From NCBI RefSeq assembly GCF_014696825.1, contig NZ_JACJQU010000002.1, positions 620,001 through 684,000 of the forward strand: DNA of 64,000 bases. The letters are read 5' to 3'. This stretch comes from Anabaena sphaerica FACHB-251 (GTDB taxonomy: Bacteria; Cyanobacteriota; Cyanobacteriia; Cyanobacteriales; Nostocaceae). This document shows, piece after piece, positions 35,443 to 43,695 of the stretch (its first letter is position 1; each line of letters opens with the position of its first letter). The notes beneath the pieces are model-generated. The model made no database searches and was not told where the DNA came from. It worked only from the letters and a program-made list of their open reading frames with translations. A program made the translations under genes and the position numbers.

Positions 35443-36930
35443 ATGTCACATAAAGTAATCGACCTGTTACACGCAGCTTTTGATAAACCCAATCTACAAC
35501 AGCAACTGCATTCTGCTGACACAGCTGAACAGTTTGTGAAGATTGCTAGGGAAAATGGCTATGAATTAAGCAAAGAAGAATTGGCTTCAGCACTTGGTAA
35601 AGTTCATATAGTTTTTGGCCAAGTTGTGCAGTCAATGATGGGTGAGTTGATGGCACAAGGATCACCTGATCATGCCGAAACAGAAAGCATTTCTGGAACT
35701 AATACAGACTTAGTAAAACGCCTGTTTTCCAGAGGAGAAGCTTTTGATTCCGCAGGTTTCATTACTTTCTTTACCGACACACCAGTTTATCAATTTGGTA
35801 ACTTTGATGTCTGTTTAGATAAAGAATCGATCAAAAAATCAGCCGATGCTTTCTTTAGTCAAATTGATGCGGTGTATCACGAGATCAAAATGATCTGGGA
35901 AGAAGGAGATGCGGTATTCGTAGAAATGGATGTGACATACTGGCGCAAAGATGGTTCAGTTGTTTCACTTCCTTGTTTTGATATCTTCCGAGTTGAAGGG
36001 GATAAATTCAGTGAACTGCGGATTTTCATGGATGTAAATCCTGTATTTGATCCCTCAATTCCCGTTCCTGAATCCGCGTCTGTGCTGACAGTCAGCAAAG
36101 GACAGCAAATGCTTCCTCCCGGCACAATGAGAAGACATTTTGCCGAACATCCTGAAGGTAAACAAAGAGTAGCCCAAGGATTTATTCCTAAATGGTCAAT
36201 TGCTGGTCCCAAATGGTCTATAGAGGGTAATACGGAAATGCCATCAGCACAATTAGCAGTAGTTGGTGAACTATCAGCAGCAATCATGGCTGAAGATTGG
36301 GAAAAAGTCAAAACTTACCTGACAGATGATCTATTTTATAAAGTTGGTTCAGGTGCGCCAATGTATGGACCAAACGCAGTTGTAGACTTCTTTAAACACA
36401 CCTTTAAAACTACAGCTAAGTTTTATGGTCATGATGCTCGGAAAATTTGGATAGAACCAGACATCATCACCATTGAAATGGATGCTAAATATGAAATGGT
36501 AGGCAGCAAGAAACACGTGACAGTAGCCTGTTGCGATATCTATCGGATGCGGGGCAATAAGGTCAGTGAATGGCGAGTTTATGCAGATATGTCTCCTTGG
36601 AATGAAGCGGGTGATAAAACTGTAACCCTTGAGCCGAACAAGGATGTAACTACAGTGATGGTTGTCTTTTCAGTAGATCCATCACAACAACAGCATCTGC
36701 TGGATAATATCATGACTTATGGTGGCTCACAGGTGAAGTATCAGCCTGGTTTCATTTCATCTACCCTACACCGGAGTCTAGATGGAATGCGGGTTATTAA
36801 CTATACACAATGGAAAACGCGTGAAGACTACGAGAATTTTGCCAGGAATTCTCTAGGAAAAGCACCTGAGATATTCAAAACCGTTCCACCAGATATTCAC
36901 ATTTATGAAATTGTGGAACAGACTGTATAA
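35443..36930 (+). CDS. Nif11-SnoaL-SnoaL-ABM fusion protein
   Basis: The 495-residue protein begins with a Nif11-like helical domain (about 1-70; VIDLLHAAFDKPNLQQQLHS, then VKIARENGYELSKEELASAL). Two SnoaL/NTF2-like domains (about 85-205 and 270-385) are nearly identical at DNA level to those in the preceding gene. The C-terminal 95 residues form an antibiotic-biosynthesis-monooxygenase (ABM) ferredoxin-like domain (VTTVMVVFSVDPSQQQH, then YQPGFISSTLHRSLDG, INYTQWKTRE). The start has a good TAGGAGA site 8 bases upstream. Nif11 domains usually act as leaders of peptide products; here there is no cleavable core, so it probably recruits a partner. The gene lies 29 bp after the previous one. Confidence 0.85.
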   Translation: MSHKVIDLLHAAFDKPNLQQQLHSADTAEQFVKIARENGYELSKEELASALGKVHIVFGQVVQSMMGELMAQGSPDHAETESISGTNTDLVKRLFSRGEAFDSAGFITFFTDTPVYQFGNFDVCLDKESIKKSADAFFSQIDAVYHEIKMIWEEGDAVFVEMDVTYWRKDGSVVSLPCFDIFRVEGDKFSELRIFMDVNPVFDPSIPVPESASVLTVSKGQQMLPPGTMRRHFAEHPEGKQRVAQGFIPKWSIAGPKWSIEGNTEMPSAQLAVVGELSAAIMAEDWEKVKTYLTDDLFYKVGSGAPMYGPNAVVDFFKHTFKTTAKFYGHDARKIWIEPDIITIEMDAKYEMVGSKKHVTVACCDIYRMRGNKVSEWRVYADMSPWNEAGDKTVTLEPNKDVTTVMVVFSVDPSQQQHLLDNIMTYGGSQVKYQPGFISSTLHRSLDGMRVINYTQWKTREDYENFARNSLGKAPEIFKTVPPDIHIYEIVEQTV

Positions 36931-37313
36931 GAGGAATCAAAGATTACTATTCTCTGACTTCACATCACTCAACTAGGAAAATCGGAGTTGCTAAATCATG
37001 GGATGATTTTGCCCAATGGTGAACAAATTTTAAACTGATGCGATCGCCAATTCATTCCCCATTTATGCAACCCCGAAAAAACTTCTTGGTAATAGTTAAA
37101 ATTTGAACATTGGTCGTGTGGTTGCAATTACTCTAGTTGAATGACAAACAAGGTATTAATTGTGCATTATCGGAAAAACTTAGTCGTAAAGATGCTGGAG
37201 TTTGAGTAAATCTAGATAAACTTTCCTAGATTCATCCTCAGTTGAGATGGGACTGCAAAAATCATTTAGGTAGATTCTATTACTACCAGTAATAAGCAAG
37301 GATTTAAGAAAAT
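36931..37313 (+). promoter_or_regulatory. Intergenic region upstream of the DJ-1 / icfG half
   Basis: This 383-bp spacer contains a GCGATCGC site (37039 region) and an AAGGA ribosome site ahead of the ATG at 37314. It is long enough for a separate promoter of the carbon-metabolism genes. No ORF, repeat array or clear terminator hairpin was seen. Confidence 0.4.
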
Positions 37314-37916
37314 ATGGCAACTGAGTCAAAAGGTAAAATCGGCGTACTCATCGAAGAACATTTCGACGGCACAGAATTCCGCCGTTTTAATGAATATTTT
37401 CCTGAACAGGGTTATGAAGTAGAGTACATTTCTCATCTGTGGGGTAATAAAGAATTACACTTTGGTTCCAATCCCGAAAATGATCAAGTAGAATATCATG
37501 TCACTGTCAGCACAGAAGTTAAAGATATAGAACCCAGTGACTATAAAGGCATTATTTGTATCGGAGCCTATGCAATGGATAGGTTAAGATATCAAGTCAA
37601 TGTTAAAAAAGGTGAAAAAAATCAAGCTCCCGCAGTTGTTTTTCTCCGAAAAGCTGCAAATACAGACAATGTAAAATTAGGTACTATTTGCCATAGTTTG
37701 TGGCTATTCTGTGCAGACCCAGACTTAATTAAAGGCAAAAAAGTAACCTGCGCTCATAACATTATCTGTGATGTCGAAAATGCCGGGGCAGACGTTATCT
37801 ATGAAGGTGATGTCACTACTGATTTAGTCATTGATGGTAATCTGATTACAGGCAAGCATCCAGGAATGGTAGACCAATTCATGGAAACTTTTGTCAAAGA
37901 AATAGAGAAAAATTAG
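37314..37916 (+). CDS. DJ-1/PfpI-family protein
   Basis: The 200-residue protein shows the glutamine-amidotransferase-like DJ-1/PfpI fold. It has an N-terminal strand KIGVLIEEHFDGTEFRR with the conserved acidic pair, the DYKGIICIGAYAMDRLRY region and the nucleophile elbow GTICHSLWLF with C126 followed by H127. The end is typical (VTTDLVIDGNLITGKHPG). Members are deglycase-, protease- or chaperone-like, or glyoxalase III-like; which activity applies is unknown. It is the first gene of the section with counterparts in the Synechocystis icfG neighbourhood (slr1854, from memory). A glyoxal-type detoxifying role would suit the neighbouring sugar enzymes. Confidence 0.88.
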   Translation: MATESKGKIGVLIEEHFDGTEFRRFNEYFPEQGYEVEYISHLWGNKELHFGSNPENDQVEYHVTVSTEVKDIEPSDYKGIICIGAYAMDRLRYQVNVKKGEKNQAPAVVFLRKAANTDNVKLGTICHSLWLFCADPDLIKGKKVTCAHNIICDVENAGADVIYEGDVTTDLVIDGNLITGKHPGMVDQFMETFVKEIEKN

Positions 37917-37983
37917 TAATTGCCATACATCCTTTCCTTAGGAAATTAGAGTCAATCAATTCTTACCAAAACGAGGAAATATT

Positions 37984-39804
37984 ATGACCACAAAGGTAGA
38001 TTTTACCTTTTCTGATCTCATCGCTGGATACGTTACTGAATATGACGGTAATAGCGATACCTTTGGACTGAAAACTTCTGATGGCAGAGAGTTTCAAGTT
38101 AAAATCAGCCCTATGGCCTATGCTAAGTTAATTCAAAACTTTGACGAAGGCTATCCTGATGCAACTGCCAGCATGAGAGCCATGCTATTACCCGGAAGGT
38201 ATTTATTTACCTATGGGGTATTTTATCCAGATAAAGATATCTTCGATGCGAAACAGATAGTTTTTGCCGGTCGTCAGAAAAACGATTACGTTTTCGAGAA
38301 ACAAGACTGGTGGGTAAAACAGGTCAATGCTTTAGGTAAATTTTACCTCAAAGCCCAATTTGGCGAAGGTGAATACGACTACCGCAACTATCGCACTACT
38401 CTCAATTTGAGTGGTATACAGTCAAGCATCAATTTCCGCCAAGAAACCGATACTGTTTCCCGTCTAGTCTATGGTTTTGCTACTGCATTCTTGATGACTG
38501 GTAATGATAGCTTCCTCAAAGCCGCTGAAAGAGGTACTGAGTACCTGCGGGAACACATGAGGTTTGTAGACTTAGACGAAGGAATTGTCTACTGGTATCA
38601 CGGGATCGACGTTCAGGGAGAAAAAGAAGATAAAATCTTTGCTTCCGAATTTGGGGATGATTATTACGCTATCCCGGCTTATGAACAAATTTATGCCCTA
38701 GCAGGTCCCATCCAAACCTATCGTTGTACTGGTGATCCCCGAATTATGGATGACACCGAAAAAACAATTAAGCTTTTTAACGAGTTTTTCCTCGATAAAG
38801 GCGAACATGGCGGATATTTCTCCCACATCGATCCCTTAACTTTAGATCCCCTGAGCGAGTCATTGGGACATAATAAGGGAACAAAAAACTGGAACTCCGT
38901 CGGTGATCATGCCCCAGCTTACCTGATTAACCTCTGGTTAGCTACAGGTAAACAAGAATATGCAGATATGTTGGAGTATACCTTCGACACCATCGAAAAA
39001 CGTTTCCCTGATTACGAAAATAGTCCATTTGTACAAGAACGGTTTTTCCAAGACTGGTCTCATGATACAACTTGGGCTTGGCAGCAAAATCGCGCTGTAG
39101 TTGGTCATAACCTCAAGATTGCCTGGAACTTAATGCGGATGCAAAGCCTCAAACCTAAGGATGGCTATGTCAATCTAGCTAAGAAAATTGCTGATATCAT
39201 GCCAGATGTGGGTAGTGATCAACAACGTGGCGGTTGGTACGACGTTGTAGAACGCACTCTAGCTGAAGGTGAAGAGCATTACCGCTTTGTTTGGCACGAT
39301 CGCAAAGCTTGGTGGCAACAAGAACAAGCAATTTTAGCCTACCAGATTCTAGCAGGCATTCTCAATAACAAAGAATATCACCGTTTGGCTCGTGAATCAG
39401 CAGCATTTTATAATGCTTGGTTCCTAGATTTAGAAGAAGGTGGCATTTACTTTAACGTTCTGGCTAATGGTATTCCTTATCTAGCTGGAGGCAACGAACG
39501 GGGTAAAGGCTCTCACTCCATGAGTGGTTATCACTCCTTCGAGTTGTGCTATTTGGCAGCAGTTTATACCAACTTGCTAATTACCAAACAGCCAATGGAC
39601 TTCTACTTTAAGCCTATTCCCGGTGGATTCCCTGACAATATTCTCAGAGTATCACCAGATATTTTACCTCCTGGAAGTGTGAAAATTGGTAAGTGTGAAA
39701 TCGACGGCGAACCTTACAGCAACTTCGATGCTGAAGCTTTAACCGTCACCTTACCCAAAACCAGCGAAAGGGTGAAAGTTAAAGTGCAGATTGTGCCTGT
39801 GTAA
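37984..39804 (+). CDS. AGE-family (N-acylglucosamine 2-epimerase-like) protein
   Basis: The 606-residue protein has an added N-terminal beta domain (about 1-100; SDLIAGYVTEYDGNSDTFGLK) before an (alpha/alpha)6 barrel of the AGE family (about 105-540; GFATAFLMTGNDSFLKAAERG, GYFSHIDPLTLDPLSES, VGHNLKIAWNLMRM, HDRKAWWQQEQAILAY). A C-terminal beta tail follows. AGE members epimerise or isomerise sugars, so this is a candidate enzyme of glycogen or sugar metabolism. It is longer than simple epimerases (about 400 aa). A GAGGAA site lies 7 bases before the ATG. Its position before the STAS/glgX genes parallels Synechocystis slr1855. Confidence 0.88.
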   Translation: MTTKVDFTFSDLIAGYVTEYDGNSDTFGLKTSDGREFQVKISPMAYAKLIQNFDEGYPDATASMRAMLLPGRYLFTYGVFYPDKDIFDAKQIVFAGRQKNDYVFEKQDWWVKQVNALGKFYLKAQFGEGEYDYRNYRTTLNLSGIQSSINFRQETDTVSRLVYGFATAFLMTGNDSFLKAAERGTEYLREHMRFVDLDEGIVYWYHGIDVQGEKEDKIFASEFGDDYYAIPAYEQIYALAGPIQTYRCTGDPRIMDDTEKTIKLFNEFFLDKGEHGGYFSHIDPLTLDPLSESLGHNKGTKNWNSVGDHAPAYLINLWLATGKQEYADMLEYTFDTIEKRFPDYENSPFVQERFFQDWSHDTTWAWQQNRAVVGHNLKIAWNLMRMQSLKPKDGYVNLAKKIADIMPDVGSDQQRGGWYDVVERTLAEGEEHYRFVWHDRKAWWQQEQAILAYQILAGILNNKEYHRLARESAAFYNAWFLDLEEGGIYFNVLANGIPYLAGGNERGKGSHSMSGYHSFELCYLAAVYTNLLITKQPMDFYFKPIPGGFPDNILRVSPDILPPGSVKIGKCEIDGEPYSNFDAEALTVTLPKTSERVKVKVQIVPV

Positions 39805-39893
39805 CTATACACAGAAAAAAGAATGAGGGGGGATAAAACATACCCCCTGCTTCTTCCCCATATCTAAATGCAAATCTACTGGTAGTTGGTAAC

Positions 39894-40241
39894 ATGGAAG
39901 AAACTAAAATTACGATTAATATCCAGACGACAGAAGACATCGAAGTAGTTGTGCTGGAGGGTGATATAGATGCCAGTACAGCACCATTGGTAACAAAAGA
40001 AGTTTTACCTCTAGTAGCACCAGGTAGTAAAATTCTGCTCGATATGACAGGGGTGGAATATATGTCTAGTGCAGGTTTACGAACTTTGCTGACTATACAT
40101 CGGCAATCAACATTGAAAGAAGGCAAACTAGTATTAGTGGGTTTGAGTGAAGAAGTTAAAGACACAATGGAAGTAACTGGATTCTTAGAACATTTTGTCA
40201 CTGCTCAAGACCTAGACACTGGATTACAAGCCCTCAAATAA
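39894..40241 (+). CDS. STAS-domain anti-sigma factor antagonist
   Basis: The 115-residue STAS protein has the VLEGDIDASTAPLV and LLDMTGVEYMSSAGLRTLL motifs; Ser58/Ser59 in SSAG would be the phosphorylated residue. It works by partner switching: the RsbW-like kinase phosphorylates it and the IcfG phosphatase reverses this. Synechocystis Slr1856 is the probable counterpart. It ends 11 bp before glgX, so the two are co-transcribed. A second STAS gene lies after glgX. The start at 39894 has no clear ribosome site. Confidence 0.88.
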   Translation: MEETKITINIQTTEDIEVVVLEGDIDASTAPLVTKEVLPLVAPGSKILLDMTGVEYMSSAGLRTLLTIHRQSTLKEGKLVLVGLSEEVKDTMEVTGFLEHFVTAQDLDTGLQALK

Positions 40242-40252
40242 GGAAAAGTTTA

Positions 40253-42373
40253 ATGGAAAGAATTGATGTTCATCCAACGCATACTTATGAAGGGTTCAAA
40301 TTACGCAACGGAAAACCATTTCCGTTTGGTGCAACCCTAGTTCCAGGAGGAGTTAACTTCTCGATTTTTTCGAGTTACGCTAAATCCTGCACTTTAGTCT
40401 TGTTTGAAAAGCACGCCAAAAAACCTTTAGTCGAAATTCCTTTTCCTGAAGAGTTTCGCATTGGTAATGTTTATTGCATGACTGTCTTTGACCTTGATTA
40501 TGAAAATCTGGAATATGGCTATCGTATGGATGGTCCAAATAATTTCCAGCAAGGTCATTGGTTTGACAGCAGCAAAGTTTTGATGGACCCCTACGCCAAA
40601 ATTATTGGTGGTCGGGATGTTTGGGGTGTAACTCCAGACTGGAATGATATCTATCACCACCGCGCTAGAATTGCTTTTGATGATTTTGACTGGGAAAATG
40701 ACCGTCCTTTGGAAATTCCCCCAGAGGATCAAGTTATTTATGAGATGCACGTCCGCAGTTTTACCCGTCATCCCTCCTCTGGTGTGAAAGAAAAACATCA
40801 GGGTACTTTTGCAGGTATCCGGGATAAAATTCCTTACCTGAAAGAGTTGGGTGTCAATGCTGTGGAGTTGATGCCTATTTATGAATTTGATGAGTTTGAA
40901 AATAGCCGTCCTAATCCCCAAACTGGGGAAACTCTGTATAATTACTGGGGTTACAGTACCGTTGGCTTCTTCGCTCCCAAAGCTGGTTATGCTGCTACAG
41001 GTAAATTTGGGATGCAGGTGGATGAGCTAAAAGCACTGGTTAAAGAATTACATAAAAACGGGATTGAGGTAATTCTCGATGTAGTTTTTAACCACACTGC
41101 CGAAGGTAATGAGCATGGTCCGACAATTTCTTTTAGAGGGATTGACAATAAGACCTATTATATGCTTACCCCAGAAGGGTATTATTACAACTTTAGCGGT
41201 ACTGGTAATACTCTCAACTGCAATAACCCCATTGTTCGGGGTATAGTTCTAGATTGTCTGCGTTACTGGGCTTCGGAATATCATATTGATGGCTTCCGGT
41301 TTGACTTGGCAGCTATTTTAGGTCGTGATCCTTGGGGCGCACCTTTAGCAAATCCTCCTCTGCTTGAATCTTTGGCTTTTGACCCGATTCTGGCAAAGTG
41401 TAAACTGATTGCTGAAGCTTGGGATGCGGGCGGTTTATACCAAGTAGGTTCTTTCCCAGCTTACGGACGTTGGGCTGAATGGAATGGTAAGTACCGTGAT
41501 GGGATTCGTAAGTTTTTGAAGGGAGATGGTACGGTTAGTGATGCTGCTCAACGTCTCCAAGGTTCTCCTGATTTGTATGCTTGGTCTGGCCGCGCTCCCG
41601 CAACATCGATTAATTTTATTACGGCCCACGATGGTTTTACCATGATGGATCTGTTTTCCTATAACGGGAAACATAATGAAGCCAATGGTGAAAATAATAA
41701 TGATGGCACTAATGATAATGATAGTTGGAACTGTGGTTGGGAGGGTCCAACAGATGATCCAGGCATTAATGCTTTACGCCATCGGCAAATTAAAAATGCT
41801 GTGGCAATGTTGATGGTAAGTCAGGGTGTGCCAATGATTCTCATGGGTGATGAGGTGGGGCGTACTCAATATGGTAATAATAATACTTATTGCCATGATA
41901 ATGATTTGAACTGGTTAGATTGGAATCTGTTAAAAACTAATGCAGATTTGTTTAAGTTTTTTAAACACTGTATCGCTTTCCGCAACGCTCATCCAGTATT
42001 GAGAAATCCCTGGCATTTCCAAAATCGCGATTATGTAGGTAGTGGTTATGCAGATATTACTTGGCATGGAACCCAAGCCTGGAACGCTGATTGGTCTGAT
42101 TCTAGCCGGACTCTGGCTTTCATGCTCTGTGGAAAACACGCCAAGCTAGGCACAGTAGAAGATAATTATGTCTACGTGGCTATGAATATGCACTGGGACT
42201 CTCTGTGGTTTGAGATTCCTGGCTTGCCTGTGGGCATGAATTGGCATATATTTGCGAATACTGGCGCTACCTCACCCTATGATAGCTGGCAACCTGGTGC
42301 AGAACCTGTGTTAGAAAATCAATCGGGATTGTTGATGGGCGATCGCTCTATGGCTATCTTGGTAGGTAAATAA
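40253..42373 (+). CDS. glgX: Glycogen debranching enzyme GlgX (isoamylase type)
   Basis: The 706-residue protein has an N-terminal CBM48-type domain (GKPFPFGATLVPGGVNFSIFS), a GH13 barrel and a C-terminal beta domain. Catalytic residues are all present: nucleophile D351 (GFRFDLAAIL), acid/base E388 (IAEAWDAGG) and D460 (FITAHDGF). GlgX hydrolyses alpha-1,6 branches left after phosphorylase action on glycogen. The gene has an AAGGAAA site and lies 11 bp after a STAS gene and 79 bp before the next one, which fits regulation of glycogen use by the icfG switch. In Synechocystis this place is taken by slr1857. Intact and of normal length. Confidence 0.95.
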   Translation: MERIDVHPTHTYEGFKLRNGKPFPFGATLVPGGVNFSIFSSYAKSCTLVLFEKHAKKPLVEIPFPEEFRIGNVYCMTVFDLDYENLEYGYRMDGPNNFQQGHWFDSSKVLMDPYAKIIGGRDVWGVTPDWNDIYHHRARIAFDDFDWENDRPLEIPPEDQVIYEMHVRSFTRHPSSGVKEKHQGTFAGIRDKIPYLKELGVNAVELMPIYEFDEFENSRPNPQTGETLYNYWGYSTVGFFAPKAGYAATGKFGMQVDELKALVKELHKNGIEVILDVVFNHTAEGNEHGPTISFRGIDNKTYYMLTPEGYYYNFSGTGNTLNCNNPIVRGIVLDCLRYWASEYHIDGFRFDLAAILGRDPWGAPLANPPLLESLAFDPILAKCKLIAEAWDAGGLYQVGSFPAYGRWAEWNGKYRDGIRKFLKGDGTVSDAAQRLQGSPDLYAWSGRAPATSINFITAHDGFTMMDLFSYNGKHNEANGENNNDGTNDNDSWNCGWEGPTDDPGINALRHRQIKNAVAMLMVSQGVPMILMGDEVGRTQYGNNNTYCHDNDLNWLDWNLLKTNADLFKFFKHCIAFRNAHPVLRNPWHFQNRDYVGSGYADITWHGTQAWNADWSDSSRTLAFMLCGKHAKLGTVEDNYVYVAMNMHWDSLWFEIPGLPVGMNWHIFANTGATSPYDSWQPGAEPVLENQSGLLMGDRSMAILVGK

Positions 42374-42452
42374 ATTTAAGTTTGGCAAAGTTAAATTTGC
42401 CGACTTTCAACTTTCAATTACTTTTTTCCAATTCAACCAATAACAGAAAATC

Positions 42453-42791
42453 ATGGCTTTAAACGTAACTCTAGAAACAAGTGACAATATCGCTAAAATT
42501 ACCTTAGTTGGAGAACTGGATGCAAGTACAGCATCAATTTTCAAGGAAAAGGTAGAAGAAGCTGCTGCCCACAATCCTCAACGTTTGGTGCTGATGATGC
42601 AAGACTTAGAGTATATGGCTAGTGCCGGACTCCGGGTGCTAATCTTCGCTAAACAAAAGATGGGAACATTGGATATTTATGTGGTAGGCGCTCAAAAAGA
42701 TACAGTTTTGGAGACAATTACAAAAACTGGTTTCCATCACAGTGTATATTTGCTAGATGAGTACGACGCTGCCAAAATAGAAAGCGTGTAG
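42453..42791 (+). CDS. Second STAS-domain anti-sigma factor antagonist
   Basis: The 112-residue protein has the LVGELDASTASIF and DLEYMASAGLRVLIFAKQK motifs, with Ser57 in ASAG as the expected phosphosite. It is only moderately similar to the first STAS protein, so the two are not a recent duplicate. Together with the kinase and IcfG phosphatase it forms the partner-switching module; Slr1859 is the probable counterpart. A hairpin and a MITE-like repeat separate it from the kinase gene. Confidence 0.88.
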   Translation: MALNVTLETSDNIAKITLVGELDASTASIFKEKVEEAAAHNPQRLVLMMQDLEYMASAGLRVLIFAKQKMGTLDIYVVGAQKDTVLETITKTGFHHSVYLLDEYDAAKIESV

Positions 42792-42827
42792 TAATCTGAC
42801 TCGCTGGAACAAGATATGAATTTAAGG

Positions 42828-42856
42828 GTAGAGATGTTTTGGCGAAACGTCTCTAC
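42828..42856. repeat. Hairpin repeat gtagagatgtt ... aacgtctctac
   Basis: Arms gtagagatgtt and aacgtctctac pair in 10 of 11 positions around a short loop. This is a dispersed cyanobacterial stem-loop. It stands 37 bp after the second STAS gene and could stop or slow transcription. Confidence 0.65.
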
Positions 42857-42893
42857 AGAGATAATACAAAATCATATTCATACATAAAATCAG

Positions 42894-43005
42894 GGCGTTG
42901 CTGATTAAGAGTATGATTTTGTTTCACGCAGAGGCGCTCCAGTCACAGAGAGTAAGAGTTTGAAATCATTGATTTTTCAATTTCATACCCTAATTCAGCA
43001 ACGCC
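42894..43005. repeat. 112-bp MITE-like element in the icfG cluster
   Basis: Terminal inverted repeats ggcgttgctgattaagagta (42894 on) and tcataccctaattcagcaac (to 43005) pair over about 23 bp with few mismatches. Its interior contains the cacgcagag...agagttt repeat also found at the 5' end of pbpC. It is non-coding and sits in the spacer before the RsbW-like gene. Confidence 0.75.
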
Positions 43006-43034
43006 AAAATCAGCAACACAAAAAATTTTAAAAG

Positions 43035-43526
43035 ATGCCAATCTGCGTTTATTCAAGAAACGCAGATATTAACCCTCATTATGGCTTTGTACAACAACCA
43101 CTGTTTATGGAAACTTTAACCGTATCGGGAAGACTAGACTCTTTAGGAGCGATCGCTAAATACGTGATCACAGCAGCTGAGTCAGCAGGATTGGACAAAA
43201 AAGCTACTTACAAGCTCCGTTTGGCAGTTGATGAAATTGCCACTAATATCATTATTCATGGTTATGAAGAAGCTGGTTTGGAAGGCAAATTAGACTTATC
43301 TAGCAATCTCCATGAATCAACTTTAAGTATTTGTATTGAAGATACAGGAACCAGATACGATCCTTACGAAATGGTGACTGTTGAGGCTGAAGAATTAAAT
43401 AAGCGTTTGGATGAACGCCGGATGGGCGGGCTGGGAGTATACTTAGCAATTCAGGGCGTTGATCAATATTTTTATGAGCGTGTGGGAGATAAAAATCGTA
43501 ACATCTTCGTTGTGAATTGCAAATAG
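43035..43526 (+). CDS. RsbW-like anti-sigma serine kinase (ATP-binding)
   Basis: The 163-residue protein has a GHKL ATPase fold: N-box LRLAVDEIATNIIIHGYEE, the EDTGTRYDP ATP-contact motif and RRMGGLGVYLAIQ. Such kinases phosphorylate STAS partners and bind sigma factors. Homologues begin near METLTVSGRLDSLGA, so the ATG at 43107 may be the true start; neither has a good ribosome site, and the first 24 residues may not be translated. It is the likely counterpart of Synechocystis Slr1861, though gene order differs: here it precedes icfG. The MITE immediately upstream could alter its expression. Confidence 0.85.
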   Translation: MPICVYSRNADINPHYGFVQQPLFMETLTVSGRLDSLGAIAKYVITAAESAGLDKKATYKLRLAVDEIATNIIIHGYEEAGLEGKLDLSSNLHESTLSICIEDTGTRYDPYEMVTVEAEELNKRLDERRMGGLGVYLAIQGVDQYFYERVGDKNRNIFVVNCK

Positions 43527-43695
43527 CCGATTTATAGATGTTTGTTTAGGTTATATTCAGTTAATTCAGCCCCCATAAATCTAAGTTAGATAGGTTAAGC
43601 AATTGAAAAATATCAACACACACAGGTTTTAGGTATCTAATTTTTGGTACAACTCAGTTTAAATTGATGGTAGCAATCATTTGCTTCGGGGGAAT

